A stretch of 64,000 bases of DNA from Paraburkholderia atlantica (lineage in GTDB: Bacteria; Pseudomonadota; Gammaproteobacteria; Burkholderiales; Burkholderiaceae), in NCBI RefSeq assembly GCF_009362785.1, contig NZ_WHNQ01000008.1, forward strand, positions 62,001 to 126,000, in the 5' to 3' direction. Both the position numbers and the translations under genes were made by a program. Positions 1 through 9,160 of the stretch are shown here, in pieces (position 1 is the first letter of the stretch; each line of letters starts with the position of its first letter). Below the pieces are notes generated by a model that saw nothing but the letters and a program-made list of their open reading frames with translations, was not told the DNA's origin and ran no database searches.

Positions 1-1
1 C

Positions 2-283
2 GACTACCAGCTCGGCTATCAGCAGATGCGAGTGAAGAATGCCGCGTACAACGCCGACGGCGACATTCCGAACGCGAACATCGGCGCCTTCGATCCGACT
101 TCCGGCTTGCACAACGGCTACAAGGAAACCCTGTACTGGTCGGCGTTTTATCACCTGTCCAAGCGCACTGAAGTGTATCTGGCCGGCGACTATATGAGGC
201 TGCATGGCGGCTATACGGTCGGCAGCACGTTCGGCGCGACCAACCAGCTCGAACTGACCACGGGTGTGCGTACCCGATTCTGA
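2..283 (+). CDS. Gram-negative porin, C-terminal part (5' end outside window)
   Basis: An open frame enters from the left edge and encodes the last 93 or so residues of an outer-membrane porin. The visible part has alternating aromatic and polar beta-strand patterns (KETLYWSAFYHLSKRTEVYL) typical of the last strands of Burkholderia OmpC-like trimeric porins. It ends in an aromatic residue (GVRTRF), the outer-membrane assembly signal recognised by the BAM complex. A strong hairpin terminator lies 50 bases after the stop. The N-terminus and signal peptide lie outside the window, so substrate preference cannot be judged. Confidence 0.88.
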   Translation, partial: DYQLGYQQMRVKNAAYNADGDIPNANIGAFDPTSGLHNGYKETLYWSAFYHLSKRTEVYLAGDYMRLHGGYTVGSTFGATNQLELTTGVRTRF

Positions 284-333
284 TCGGGAACACAGGCTCG
301 CAGCGCATCTGTTTCAACGATGTTCTCCAGCTT

Positions 334-363
334 GCGGCCGCGGATTTTTCCGCGGCCGCTTTT
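334..363 (+). terminator. Rho-independent terminator of the porin gene
   Basis: A perfect 10-bp GC-rich stem (GCGGCCGCGG / CCGCGGCCGC) with a 6-base loop is followed by TTTT. It sits 50 bases after the porin stop and before the next ORF, as expected for an intrinsic terminator. Confidence 0.88.
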
Positions 364-471
364 CATTTCAGCAGGCGAGGGAGAAGCATGTTCAGCGATA
401 CGACTATCGGAACCGCGACCATGTCGGACATCGGGTCCAACCGCACGACAGCGATGTGCGTGGGGTGCAAC

Positions 472-639
472 ATGAACACTCGAGCGATGCTGCGCCGCAT
501 CGCGACCGGTTTGCTCGCCGGAATGGTTCTCTTTGGCTTAAGTGGTTGCGATGCGTTGAGCGGACCGCCCGCGCCAGAATGGCCGGGTCCTCACGCACCG
601 TATCCCTTCCCTGACGATGTCCCGCATCGAACGCAGTGA
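472..639 (+). CDS. Small putative lipoprotein
   Basis: A 55-residue ORF with a typical lipoprotein signal: a basic N-terminus (MNTRAMLRRIA), a hydrophobic stretch and a lipobox ending LSGC at about residues 24-27. The mature part would be only about 30 residues and Pro-rich. The frame stays open upstream to 388, but the ATG at 472 puts the signal peptide in a normal position. It follows the porin terminator and precedes Ku by about 340 bases. I do not recognise a family. A chance ORF is possible, although the well-formed lipobox argues for a real gene. Confidence 0.5.
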   Translation: MNTRAMLRRIATGLLAGMVLFGLSGCDALSGPPAPEWPGPHAPYPFPDDVPHRTQ

Positions 640-977
640 TGACAAGCATTGCCAACCTCATCGCTCGCCTTTGCCGCGCGCCTGAGGCCGGTTCCTTCCG
701 TGATGATGAGACCGACGCTTTGCGCCGTACGTCGCCGGCGGTACGCGGCGACTTCGCCGGTCGGTGTGCCACGTGGGGACAAAGACCGTGTCATTGGAGT
801 CATGACTGCGCGGATCTTGAAGTTGTCCGGTTGAATCCGGGGAAACCCGATCGAGTTCTTCTACGCAGCGCGTGCCAGCGGCCCAAAACAACGTAGAATT
901 CCCTCAAGCACAGTTCGCCTTCGTGCGATGCAACCGGGTTTGTGCGACCAGCGGTCGCCGCTTATCGGGAGACAATC
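640..977. other. Intergenic region upstream of Ku, no gene seen
   Basis: This 338-base stretch has short ORFs in several frames but none with a recognisable product or good ribosome-binding site. It should contain the Ku promoter. A TAGAAT hexamer at 894-899 resembles a -10 box but lacks a convincing -35 partner. A GGGAGA Shine-Dalgarno sequence lies just before the Ku start at 978. Confidence 0.4.
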
Positions 978-1907
978 ATGGCTGCGCGTTCAATTGCGTC
1001 TCTGACGCTTTCCTTCGGTCTGGTGTCAATTCCGGTCAAGCTCTACTCGGCGACCGACAGTGCTTCAGGTGTGGGATTCAATCTGCTGACGCCCGAGGGC
1101 GGCCGGGTCAAACAGCAGTACATCTCCGAGGCGACAGGCGAGGTCGTGGCGCGAGCCGACATGAAGAAAGGCTATGAGTTCGAAAAAGGCCAGTTCGTCG
1201 TTTTCACGCCCGACGAACTGAAAGCGCTCGAGGAAGGCGCCACGCATGTCGTTGAGATCGTCTCCTTCGTGCCGGAGAAGTCAGTCGACCCTTTGTATTA
1301 CGACAAGGCTTATTTCATCGCCCCCGACAAACGCGGCGGCAAACCGTACAGTCTGCTTCAGCAGGCGATGCGCGAAAGCGGACGGTGCGCGCTCGCAAAA
1401 TGGTCGTACAAAGGGAAAACACGCATCGTCCAGATTCGTTCGGCCGAAGACGGCATGGTGTTTCAGCAACTGTTGTTCGCGGACGAGGTTCGCTCGCTGA
1501 GTGAATTGCACATCGAGCACGTTGCAGTGACGGGCACCGAGCTGCAGCTCGCGCTACAAATAATCGACCAGGTGTCCGAAGATTCGTATGACCCGACGGC
1601 ATACGAGGACGAGGAGAAGAAGCGGATTCTGGCAGCGATCGACCAGAAAATCGCCGGCAAGCAGATCGTGTCTCCGGCCGAACCAGGCATGGAGTCGGGC
1701 GCCGAAGTAATTGACCTGATGGAGGCGCTTCGTGCGAGCCTTGGCCGCAACAAGACCAAACAGGCCGCGCCGGCAAAAGTCGCGCCCGTAAAGAAGGCGC
1801 CGGCAGCCGCTTCCGATGAGCTTGCCTCCAAACCGAGGCGACCGGCGAAGAGGGCGCCCGCCAAGGTCGAGGAAGCGGCTCCCGCCAAGGTTCGGGCGCG
1901 CAAGTGA
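978..1907 (+). CDS. ku: Ku protein, non-homologous end joining
   Basis: This 309-residue protein is a bacterial Ku, the homodimeric DNA-end-binding ring that recruits the ligase LigD during non-homologous end joining. The N-terminus (ARSIASLTLSFGLVSIPVKLYSAT) and the segment EVVARADMKKGYEFEKGQFV match the conserved Ku core, which covers roughly residues 1-255. The last 60 residues are a Lys/Ala/Pro-rich tail (KVAPVKKAPAAA...), the basic extension common in proteobacterial Ku that aids DNA binding. The ATG at 978 is chosen because family homology begins there and GGGAGA precedes it. The stop overlaps the next gene's GTG start. No ligD gene is in the window. Confidence 0.95.
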   Translation: MAARSIASLTLSFGLVSIPVKLYSATDSASGVGFNLLTPEGGRVKQQYISEATGEVVARADMKKGYEFEKGQFVVFTPDELKALEEGATHVVEIVSFVPEKSVDPLYYDKAYFIAPDKRGGKPYSLLQQAMRESGRCALAKWSYKGKTRIVQIRSAEDGMVFQQLLFADEVRSLSELHIEHVAVTGTELQLALQIIDQVSEDSYDPTAYEDEEKKRILAAIDQKIAGKQIVSPAEPGMESGAEVIDLMEALRASLGRNKTKQAAPAKVAPVKKAPAAASDELASKPRRPAKRAPAKVEEAAPAKVRARK

Positions 1908-2746
1908 AAAGGCGCAATGCCTCGCACGACTACTCGTTGCGCAGTCTCCAGTCGATACTGGGTGTCTCACGACGAGTGCTGTCCGGCCTGATCGACGCTG
2001 GATTCGTGCAACCGTCGCGTGGTCGTCGTAACGAGCTCCGGTTTACGTTCCGCGATGTCGTGTTGTTGCGCACGGCTTTCCAGCTTCAGTCGGCGAAAAT
2101 CGCGTCGCGAAAAATTCTACGGGCGCTCGCGCGGCTCAAGGCTGAATTGCCTGAAGAGCTACCGCTAACCGGCATCCGCATTACGGCTGTCGGTGATTCA
2201 GTGGTCGTCAAGACAGGCGAGTCACAATGGGATGCGACCTCGGGCCAGCTTCTGCTCGATCTGGAAGTGGCGCCCGTCAAGGGGGAAGTCGCGTTCCTTG
2301 ACGCTGCGCCCCGGAACATCGTTGGCCGGGAAAAGCAAACGGAGGAGTGGTTTGCTCTTGCTGAGGAGCTTACCGATACCGACGTCATCGGTGCTGAGCA
2401 GGCCTATAAAAAGGTGCTCGAGTTATCGCCGATTCCGCACTACGACGCTTATAACAACCTGGGCGTCCTGCTTTGCGAGGTCGGAATGAAGTACGACGAG
2501 GCATTGTCCGTCTTTGACCGGGCGCTCGAGCATTTTCCGGAGGACGCGCTGTTGCACTTCAACCGCGCGGTCGCTCTGGAAGAACTGGAGCGATACGATG
2601 CAGCAGTGCAAGCCTATGAACGATGCATCGAGCTCAATCCCACCCATGCCGACGCTCACTTCAATATTGCACGCCTGAGCGAGATTCGAGGCGACAAGCA
2701 GAGTCTTCTAAGGCACCTGAGTGCGTATCGCCGGCTAAGCAGGTGA
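1904..2746 (+). CDS. MerR-like HTH and TPR-repeat protein coupled to Ku
   Basis: The 280-residue product starts at a GTG that overlaps the Ku stop (GTGA), so the two are probably translationally coupled. Residues about 10-75 look like a MerR-type winged helix-turn-helix (YSLRSLQSILGVSRRVLSGL, then a wing-like RGRRNELRFTFRDVV). Residues about 150-270 contain tandem TPR helices (AYNNLGVLLCEVG, ALLHFNRAVALEELERYDAA, ADAHFNIARLSEI). The middle region (about 95-140) is unassigned. The architecture suggests a DNA-binding regulator with a protein-interaction scaffold. The coupling suggests work alongside Ku, in expression or in end-joining itself, but that is inference. Confidence 0.85.
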   Translation: MKRRNASHDYSLRSLQSILGVSRRVLSGLIDAGFVQPSRGRRNELRFTFRDVVLLRTAFQLQSAKIASRKILRALARLKAELPEELPLTGIRITAVGDSVVVKTGESQWDATSGQLLLDLEVAPVKGEVAFLDAAPRNIVGREKQTEEWFALAEELTDTDVIGAEQAYKKVLELSPIPHYDAYNNLGVLLCEVGMKYDEALSVFDRALEHFPEDALLHFNRAVALEELERYDAAVQAYERCIELNPTHADAHFNIARLSEIRGDKQSLLRHLSAYRRLSR

Positions 2747-2777
2747 CGCGCACTCGACTGACCTGCGGAGCAGGTAC

Positions 2778-3752
2778 TTACGCGGCGCTATGGCTGCGTG
2801 CGGCGCGCCCGCCCTTGCGCGCAGATCCGCTCAGCTCCTCTGTCGTTAGAAAGAATTGGCTGTTGTCCGCCAGCCGTGAAACCGCAAAATCGATGAAGGT
2901 TCTCACGCGCAACGGTTGCTCTGTTCGGCGACGGTAGTAGACGTAGATCGATTCGCGCTCGGTCACATGCTGAGTGAGCAAAGGCACGAGCCGTCCCGCG
3001 CGGATGTGTGACACCGCTGAGAAGCTTCCGAGTTGCCCGATCACCAGTCCGGCCAGTACCGCTTCCGCTTCCGCGTCGACATCGTTCGAGCACACCGACG
3101 CAGCCATCTCCTTGTACACGATCTCTCCGCCGATCATGAATTCCCATGGCGCGTGCTTGCCGGTATTCGCGCGCCGATACGCTGAGCAACGATGCGCATC
3201 GAGGTCATTGACGGTTTTCGGCGCGCCGTACCGTTCAAGATAGGCCGGTGACGCGCACACGATCAACTGAATCGGCAGAAGTCGTCGGGCAATGGCGCCG
3301 CCGGAAGGCGGCGAGCCGCCGCGAAAGCCTACGTCCGCGCGATCGCTGACCAGATCCGTGAAATGATCGTCGAAACGCACGTCGATCCGCACGTCAGGGT
3401 ATAGCGCCGCAAACTCCAGGATCAACGGCAACAGTACCGTTCGTCCGAGCGCTGTCGGCGCGCTCACACACAGTGGCCCCGCGACTTCGTCTTTTGAACG
3501 GCGAGCATCGTCGATCGCGGAAGACAGCATGGCGAGCGCCGGTTCGACGCTGCGCAACAGCCGTTGTCCCTCGTCGGTCAGGCTCAGCTTGCGTGTGGTC
3601 CGATGAAATACCTGGACGCCAAGAGATTTTTCCAACTGCATCACAGCGTGGCTTGCCGCCTGAGGCGAGATGCCCAGGTCGACGGCTGCCCGGCGGAAAC
3701 TGCCGAGCGTCGCCGTGCGGACAAAAACCGAAATAGCCCGGACCTCGTTCAT
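2778..3752 (-). CDS. LysR-family transcriptional regulator
   Basis: A 324-residue LysR-type regulator. The N-terminal winged HTH is plain (MNEVRAISVFVRTATLGSFRRAAVDLGIS, then QAASHAVMQLEKSLGVQVFHRTTRKLSLT), followed by the effector-binding domain (about residues 90-300). The ATG at 3752 is preferred to the upstream TTG because a GGGGGCG ribosome-binding sequence lies just before it. The gene is divergent from the SDR gene at 3868, the usual arrangement when a LysR protein controls its neighbour. A TTAG-N11-CTAA box lies between them. The effector is unknown. Confidence 0.92.
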   Translation of the reverse strand: MNEVRAISVFVRTATLGSFRRAAVDLGISPQAASHAVMQLEKSLGVQVFHRTTRKLSLTDEGQRLLRSVEPALAMLSSAIDDARRSKDEVAGPLCVSAPTALGRTVLLPLILEFAALYPDVRIDVRFDDHFTDLVSDRADVGFRGGSPPSGGAIARRLLPIQLIVCASPAYLERYGAPKTVNDLDAHRCSAYRRANTGKHAPWEFMIGGEIVYKEMAASVCSNDVDAEAEAVLAGLVIGQLGSFSAVSHIRAGRLVPLLTQHVTERESIYVYYRRRTEQPLRVRTFIDFAVSRLADNSQFFLTTEELSGSARKGGRAARSHSAA

Positions 3753-3774
3753 CGTCGCCCCCAATTAGCAAATT

Positions 3775-3793
3775 TTAGTTGATTATGACCTAA
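3775..3793. promoter_or_regulatory. Candidate LysR-type operator, TTAG-N11-CTAA
   Basis: The divergent intergenic region contains TTAG, 11 bases and CTAA, an inverted repeat fitting the T-N11-A consensus of LysR-family binding sites. It lies 23 bases upstream of the LysR start and 75 bases upstream of the SDR start, a suitable position for autoregulation and control of the SDR gene. Confidence 0.5.
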
Positions 3794-3867
3794 CATCCGA
3801 CGGCTAGTGCATGTTAATCGTGCGTCCTATGCTGCTGTTCACCTTCACGACGAAATGGGAGCACAGC

Positions 3868-4725
3868 ATGAGCAACGCTACGAAACAGCGGTTCAAGCGC
3901 GTCTGGTTTATTACGGGCGCCTCGCGCGGTCTAGGCGCGCTGATAGCGCAGGCGGCGCTTGACGACGGAAATGCAGTCGTTGCCGCAGGGCGCAACGTCG
4001 AGGCGATTATCGAGCGTTTCGGCGAAAGTCCGGCACTGCTGCCGGTCAAGCTCGACGTCACTGACGAGCAGCAGGCCAAAGCCGCCACCGCGGCAGCTGT
4101 CGCCAAGTTCGGTCGGATCGATGTGTTGATCAACAACGCCGGGTTCGGCCTGCTCGCCGCCGTTGAGGAATCGTCCGACGCAGACGTGCGCCGCATGTAC
4201 GATACGAACGTCTTTGGTCTGCTGACCGTCACGCGCGCAGTGCTGCCGGTGATGCGCAAGCAGCGTTCGGGCCACGTGATCAACGTGTCGTCGATTGGCG
4301 GCTATCGGTCGGCGGCGGGGTTCGGCGTGTATTGCTCGACGAAATTCGCTGTCGAAGGCATCACGGAAGCGCTTCACGCGGAGCTGAAGCCGCTTGGCAT
4401 TCACGCGACCGTCGTTGAACCCGGCTACTTCCGTACCGATTTCCTGGATGCGTCGTCGCTCGTCGTCGGCAACGAGATCATCGACGACTATGACCAGACG
4501 TCGGGCAACGTGCGTCGCTTCGCTGTTGGGCTGAACCACAACCAGCCGGGCGATCCTCAGAAGCTCGCGAAAGCCCTCGTTGTACTTGTCGATGCGCCAA
4601 CACCGCCGCAGCGCCTGCCGCTTGGAATCGACACGTTGAAGGCGATCGCGGAAAAGAACGCTTATGTGGCTGTGGAAACTGAAACATGGAGGGCGCTGTC
4701 GGCATCAACTGATTTCTCGGTCTGA
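3868..4725 (+). CDS. Short-chain dehydrogenase/reductase (SDR)
   Basis: A 285-residue classical SDR oxidoreductase, NAD(P)-dependent. It shows the nucleotide-binding TGASRGLG motif near residues 15-22, an NNAG motif, and the Ser/Tyr/Lys active site (NVSSIGGYRSAAGFGVYCSTK). It resembles the subgroup often annotated as oxidoreductase or retinol-dehydrogenase-like. The ATG at 3868 is preferred over an upstream in-frame ATG because GGGAG lies 8 bases before it and family homology starts soon after. It is divergent from the LysR regulator and probably controlled by it. The substrate cannot be inferred. Confidence 0.92.
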   Translation: MSNATKQRFKRVWFITGASRGLGALIAQAALDDGNAVVAAGRNVEAIIERFGESPALLPVKLDVTDEQQAKAATAAAVAKFGRIDVLINNAGFGLLAAVEESSDADVRRMYDTNVFGLLTVTRAVLPVMRKQRSGHVINVSSIGGYRSAAGFGVYCSTKFAVEGITEALHAELKPLGIHATVVEPGYFRTDFLDASSLVVGNEIIDDYDQTSGNVRRFAVGLNHNQPGDPQKLAKALVVLVDAPTPPQRLPLGIDTLKAIAEKNAYVAVETETWRALSASTDFSV

Positions 4726-4769
4726 TTCGAGGACAGTTAAGGCGAATTATTTTTTAACTCGAGCGGCGA

Positions 4770-4955
4770 TTGCTTTACGAAGTGTCGGTCGAGCAGGTCA
4801 ACGCCAGCGGTGTGCCGGGAAAGTGGATCTCGCCCCGAGTCCCGGCACGTCCGTCTGGTCGAGTGATTCTGTACCTGCACGGCGGCCGGCGCTACCTGCC
4901 GAGTACGCGGTGTTTCGCGTCGCGTTCTGGTTGTCATTGGTCGAATGCGCGCTGA
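4770..4955 (+). pseudogene. Remnant of an alpha/beta-hydrolase (esterase) gene
   Basis: This short frame begins at TTG and encodes YEVSVEQVNASGVPGKW, then RVILYLHGG. That is the start of an HSL-type alpha/beta-hydrolase domain, where HGG forms the oxyanion hole. Homology stops directly after HGG and the frame closes within 20 codons. No GXSXG nucleophile motif or remainder of the enzyme follows, and the flanking DNA holds no good gene. I read it as a decayed 5' fragment of an esterase gene. Chance similarity is possible but unlikely given the length of the match. Confidence 0.5.
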
Positions 4956-5044
4956 AAGGCCTGCTATTCGTTGCTTTCCTGTCACGCCATACCGCGATGT
5001 CTGCATGACGTTCAGCGCATGCCGCACGGTATCGCCTTATTTGT

Positions 5045-5689
5045 TCACCGCGCCGGACCGAGCTTTAGCGTCTGCGCCGCAGCGACGAGTCGCCGCGCCT
5101 TTTCCCTGACCGCCGCATAGTCACCGGATGCCGCATCGGCCGTCAGATAGCCCCCTACGCCGACTGCGATGACTCCACGAACAAACCATTGATCCAGGTT
5201 CTCGGATGACACACCCCCGCTCGGCATGAACACAGCCTGTGGGAAGGGGGCGGCGAGACTTGCGATGTAGTCCGGGCCGCCCGTTTTGGCGGGGAATATC
5301 TTCACAATGTCAGCGCCAGCCTCCAGCGCCGACAACGTTTCGGTTGCCGTGAATGCGCCGGGTACCGACACGACACCATACTTCGAGCATGCCCGGATCA
5401 TTTCCGGGACGACTGCGGGAGAAAGCAGGAACGTAGCCCCCGCGTGTATGGCTGACGCCGCCGTCTGTGCGTCCAGCACTGTTCCGGCACCCACCGTGAG
5501 ATTCGCAACTTTCGCGAGGCGTTCGATCACGTGCAGTCCGCGTGGCGCCGTCAGTGCGACCTCGATACAGGTGATGCCCGATTCGTAGCAGGCCATCGCC
5601 GCGTTCAACGCAACGTCCGGATCATTCTCCCGGATGATCGCCACGATCCGCGAAGACCGGATTGCTTCCAGAGAGACTGCCTTATCCAT
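5045..5689 (-). CDS. eda: 2-dehydro-3-deoxy-phosphogluconate (KDPG) / 4-hydroxy-2-oxoglutarate aldolase
   Basis: A 214-residue class I aldolase of the KDPG/KHG family, which cleaves 2-keto-3-deoxy-6-phosphogluconate to pyruvate and glyceraldehyde 3-phosphate in the Entner-Doudoroff pathway, or related keto-acids. The motifs are in order: CIEVALTAP (catalytic Glu at about residue 43), LTVGAGTVLD, and ADIVKIFPA with the Schiff-base Lys at about residue 130, then FMPSGGVSSENL. Length is normal. The gene stands alone with no edd or sugar-acid dehydratase beside it, so it could instead serve a particular sugar-acid route, as DgoA does. An AT-rich stretch at 5750-5800 is a likely promoter region. 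Confidence 0.92.
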   Translation of the reverse strand: MDKAVSLEAIRSSRIVAIIRENDPDVALNAAMACYESGITCIEVALTAPRGLHVIERLAKVANLTVGAGTVLDAQTAASAIHAGATFLLSPAVVPEMIRACSKYGVVSVPGAFTATETLSALEAGADIVKIFPAKTGGPDYIASLAAPFPQAVFMPSGGVSSENLDQWFVRGVIAVGVGGYLTADAASGDYAAVREKARRLVAAAQTLKLGPAR

Positions 5690-6246
5690 GCCTTTTTCCG
5701 CCTATGAGTGAAGGGGCGCATCTCAACTACGACCGACACGGTGCGTCGGATTTATGTTTTATCAAACGATAATTATGTATTCTTTCATGATATTGGTGTA
5801 GGTATGTTTGTGCGCCGATCGCAGATCTCCACTGCGGCAGAACGTCGCGGTTCGTATTCGTAGCATGCCCCGCCAGGCTCCGCGCGGATCGGAATAGGCG
5901 CGCTGTTCTCTGCCCCGCGCGCAACCTCGAAGCCTTGCCTGGCGTGACCTTGCGGCTGTCACCGGCGGTCGCTTCCACGCATGCCGGTAATCCTCGCCTC
6001 CAATACCGATTCTCTACAACGCTGCGCTGCCGCAGATTTTCGGCCGGACTAGCGGCTGTTTGTATGGGCCGCATCTGACGTACAATCAATTTGTGTATGC
6101 AACGAGTATCCATTGTTGTATGGGTTAGGCAGGGCAATTCAAGCGCATCGCAGGCCGCATCGAGCGACGTTCCAGGACAGATTGCGAGAGCTTCCTTCGC
6201 TCATTTCCCTGCCGCTTTCACAGCGACCAATGACCAAGGTTTGTGT
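5690..6246. other. Divergent intergenic region between the aldolase and cyoA
   Basis: This 557-base gap separates divergent genes and should carry promoters for both. The aldolase-proximal part (5750-5805) is AT-rich for this genome. Near cyoA, TACAAT at 6081-6086 is a possible -10 element, and TTGTAT-like hexamers recur at 6060-6120, but spacing to a -35 is poor. I see no convincing gene, although the cyoA frame is open upstream of the chosen start. Confidence 0.4.
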
Positions 6247-7152
6247 ATGAGAGAAATCTGCGGGAAATTATTTCGTATCGCTTTAGCGATTGCCGGACTG
6301 ACGAGCCTGGGCGGCTGCAGTTGGGTTTTGTTCGACACGAAGGGAAGTGTTGGCCTACAGGAGCGCGACCTCATCATCCTGTGTATCGGGTTGATGCTGA
6401 TCGTGGTCATCCCCGCCATCCTGCTGACCTTCTTTTTTTCGTGGCGTTATCGGGCATCCAATCACGAAGCCACGTACGCACCTGAGTGGGCGCACTCCAC
6501 GAAGATCGAGATTGTCGTGTGGGGCGTCCCTATCCTGATCATCGTCGTTCTCGCGGGCATCGTCTGGAAGTCGACGCGCGAACTCGATCCGTACCGCCCG
6601 CTCGATGACCCAGGCCAGCCCATCAACGTGCAGGTCATCGCCACCGACTGGAAGTGGATCTTCATTTATCCGGACCTCGGAATCGCTACGGTCAATCAGT
6701 TGGTCTTCCCCGCACATCGTCAGGTGGCCTTCAGCATCACGTCGAACTCGACAATGGGGACGTTCTTCATCCCGCAACTTGGCGGCCAGATCTATGCGAT
6801 GGCCGGTATGCGCACCCAGCTGCATCTGATGGCCAACGAGGAAGGAAAGTATCGCGGCATGTCGGGCAACTTCAATGGTCCGGGTTTCTCGGACATGAAG
6901 TTCGTTGCTACGGCGACGACTGAGGACGAATTCCAGCGATGGGTGGCACAGGTGCGCACCTCACCGATCGCACTGGATTTCAGTGCCTTCCAGAAAGTGG
7001 CAAAGCCCAGTCAGGGCACGGGCGTTGTTCACTTCTCGCAGGTCCAATCAGGCCTTTTCAAGGCGGTGATCGATCAGTTCGTCAATCCCGGGGCGGCTGC
7101 ATCGATACATGCCGCCCTGGACGTTGGCGCCCCGTCGAAAAAAAAGGAGTGA
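6247..7152 (+). CDS. cyoA: Cytochrome bo3 ubiquinol oxidase subunit II
   Basis: A 301-residue subunit II of the bo3-type quinol oxidase. It has a lipoprotein signal with lipobox SLGGC at about residue 23, two transmembrane segments (about 37-60 and 85-105) and a periplasmic cupredoxin domain. The CuA ligand cysteines of cytochrome c oxidases are absent: the corresponding loop reads [14 protein letters not shown]. This separates quinol oxidases from cytochrome c oxidases. The ATG at 6247 is chosen because it places the signal peptide at the N-terminus. It is the first gene of cyoABCDE, with cyoB 7 bases downstream. Confidence 0.95.
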   Translation: MREICGKLFRIALAIAGLTSLGGCSWVLFDTKGSVGLQERDLIILCIGLMLIVVIPAILLTFFFSWRYRASNHEATYAPEWAHSTKIEIVVWGVPILIIVVLAGIVWKSTRELDPYRPLDDPGQPINVQVIATDWKWIFIYPDLGIATVNQLVFPAHRQVAFSITSNSTMGTFFIPQLGGQIYAMAGMRTQLHLMANEEGKYRGMSGNFNGPGFSDMKFVATATTEDEFQRWVAQVRTSPIALDFSAFQKVAKPSQGTGVVHFSQVQSGLFKAVIDQFVNPGAAASIHAALDVGAPSKKKE

Positions 7153-7159
7153 CACAAAT

Positions 7160-9160
7160 ATGTTCGGCAAATTGACATGGGCAGACGTGCCATTGCACGA
7201 GCCCATCATCGCGATCACCCTGGCGGCGATCGTGCTCGGCGGTGTGGCAGTTCTAGCCGCGATAACGTATTTCGGGAAGTGGACGGTGCTCTGGACCGAC
7301 TGGATCACGACGGTCGATCATAAGCGCATCGGCATCATGTATGTGCTCGTGGCGATTGTGATGCTGCTCCGCGGCTTCGCCGACGCGATCATGATGCGTG
7401 CCCAGCTCGCGCTCGCGGGGCCCGGTCACTCGGGCTTCCTGCCGCCCCATCACTATGACCAGATCTTTACCGCCCACGGCGTGATCATGATCTTCTTCGT
7501 CGCGACGCCGTTTATCGTCGGGCTGATGAATATCGTCGTGCCGTTGCAGATCGGGGCGCGCGACATGGCATTCCCGTTCCTGAATGCGTTCAGCTTCTGG
7601 ATATTCGTCGTTGGTGTGGTTCTGGTCATGCTCTCGCTCGGTGTCGGCGAGTTCGCGCAGACGGGGTGGGTTGCCTATCCGCCATTGTCGGACCTGGAGT
7701 TCAGTCCAGGAGTGGGGGTCGACTACTACATATGGGCGTTACAGGCGTCCGGGCTCGGGACGCTGCTGACCGGCGTGAACCTCTTCGTCACGATCCTGCG
7801 GATGCGCGCACCTGGCATGTCGCTGATGAAAATGCCGATCTTCACGTGGACCGTATTCGTGACCTGCGTGATCATCGTTGCCGCATTCCCGATCCTGACC
7901 ATCGCGCTCGGCGCGCTTGCGCTGGACCGCTACCTCGGTTTCCATTTCTACACGAACGAACTGGGCGGCAATCCGACCATGTACGTGAATCTCGTGTGGG
8001 CGTGGGGACACCCAGAGGTATACATTCTCGTCCTGCCGTCGTTCGGAATCTTCTCTGAAGTCACGGCGACTTTCGCCCGCAAAAAACTGTTCGGCTACAA
8101 GTCGATGGTAGGCGCGACCCTGGCGATCGGCATCCTGTCGTTCCTCGTGTGGTTGCACCACTTTTTCACAATGGGCTCGGGCGCAAACGTCAATAGCTTC
8201 TTCGGCATTATGACGATGATCATCGCGATTCCGACCGGCGTGAAGATCTTCACCTGGCTATTCACGATGTATCGCGGACGGGTCGAGTTCACTACTCCGA
8301 TTCTCTGGACGCTGGCGTTCCTGGTGACGTTCACGATCGGCGGCATGACGGGCGTGCTGCTCGCCATCCCCGGCGCCGACTTCCTGCTTCACAACAGCCT
8401 GTTCCTCGTCGCGCATTTCCACAACACGATCATCGCCGGTGCGCTGTTCGGCTATTTCGCCGGCTTCAACTACTGGTTTCCGAAAGTCTTCGGCTTCAAG
8501 CTCAACGAGCGTCTCGGCAAGTATTCGTTCTGGTGCTGGATCATCGGTTTCTACCTCGCGTTCATGCCGCTTTACATGCTCGGCTTCATGGGCATGACGC
8601 GACGGCTGAATCACTACGACGACCCGACGTGGACGCCATACCTGCAGGTGGCCCTGGTGGGTGCGGTCTTCATTCTCGCGGGTATCGGCTTCCTCGTCGC
8701 GCAGGTGTTCGTCAGCATCCTCGACCGCAGGCAAAACCTCGACCTGACCGGCGACCCGTGGAACGGGCGCACGCTGGAATGGGCGACGTCTTCACCGCCG
8801 CCGTTCTATAACTTCGCGGTGACGCCGCTTGCGAATTCCATCGATGCCTTCCACGAGGCCAAGAAGCGTGGCTTGCCGCCGCCGCCCAGGAGCTACGAGC
8901 CGATCCACATGCCACGCAGCACCGGCGTGCCGTTCATCGTGAACGTATTCATCCTGCTGCTGTGCTTCGCGCTGATCTGGCATATCTGGTGGCTCGCTGG
9001 CGTGAGTTTCATCGCGACGATCGCCACGCTCATCATTCGTTCGTACGACGACGACACCGACTACTACGTGCCCGCCGAGGAAGTGGAACGCATCGAGAAT
9101 GCGCGCCTCGGGGTCTCCAACAACCAGGAAGATCTGGAACATGAATACGCAAACGCTTAA
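7160..9160 (+). CDS. cyoB: Cytochrome bo3 ubiquinol oxidase subunit I
   Basis: A 666-residue heme-copper oxidase subunit I, the catalytic proton-pumping core that oxidises ubiquinol and reduces O2 to water. Visible metal-site motifs are [11 protein letters not shown] (low-spin heme His), [14 protein letters not shown] (CuB His with the cross-linked Tyr), [10 protein letters not shown] (CuB His pair) and LVAHFHNTI (heme His residues), within about 15 transmembrane helices. The ATG at 7160 follows a strong AAGGAG at 7144-7149 and fits the CyoB N-terminus (MFGKLTW). The 3' end overlaps cyoC by 20 bases. Confidence 0.97.
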   Translation: MFGKLTWADVPLHEPIIAITLAAIVLGGVAVLAAITYFGKWTVLWTDWITTVDHKRIGIMYVLVAIVMLLRGFADAIMMRAQLALAGPGHSGFLPPHHYDQIFTAHGVIMIFFVATPFIVGLMNIVVPLQIGARDMAFPFLNAFSFWIFVVGVVLVMLSLGVGEFAQTGWVAYPPLSDLEFSPGVGVDYYIWALQASGLGTLLTGVNLFVTILRMRAPGMSLMKMPIFTWTVFVTCVIIVAAFPILTIALGALALDRYLGFHFYTNELGGNPTMYVNLVWAWGHPEVYILVLPSFGIFSEVTATFARKKLFGYKSMVGATLAIGILSFLVWLHHFFTMGSGANVNSFFGIMTMIIAIPTGVKIFTWLFTMYRGRVEFTTPILWTLAFLVTFTIGGMTGVLLAIPGADFLLHNSLFLVAHFHNTIIAGALFGYFAGFNYWFPKVFGFKLNERLGKYSFWCWIIGFYLAFMPLYMLGFMGMTRRLNHYDDPTWTPYLQVALVGAVFILAGIGFLVAQVFVSILDRRQNLDLTGDPWNGRTLEWATSSPPPFYNFAVTPLANSIDAFHEAKKRGLPPPPRSYEPIHMPRSTGVPFIVNVFILLLCFALIWHIWWLAGVSFIATIATLIIRSYDDDTDYYVPAEEVERIENARLGVSNNQEDLEHEYANA

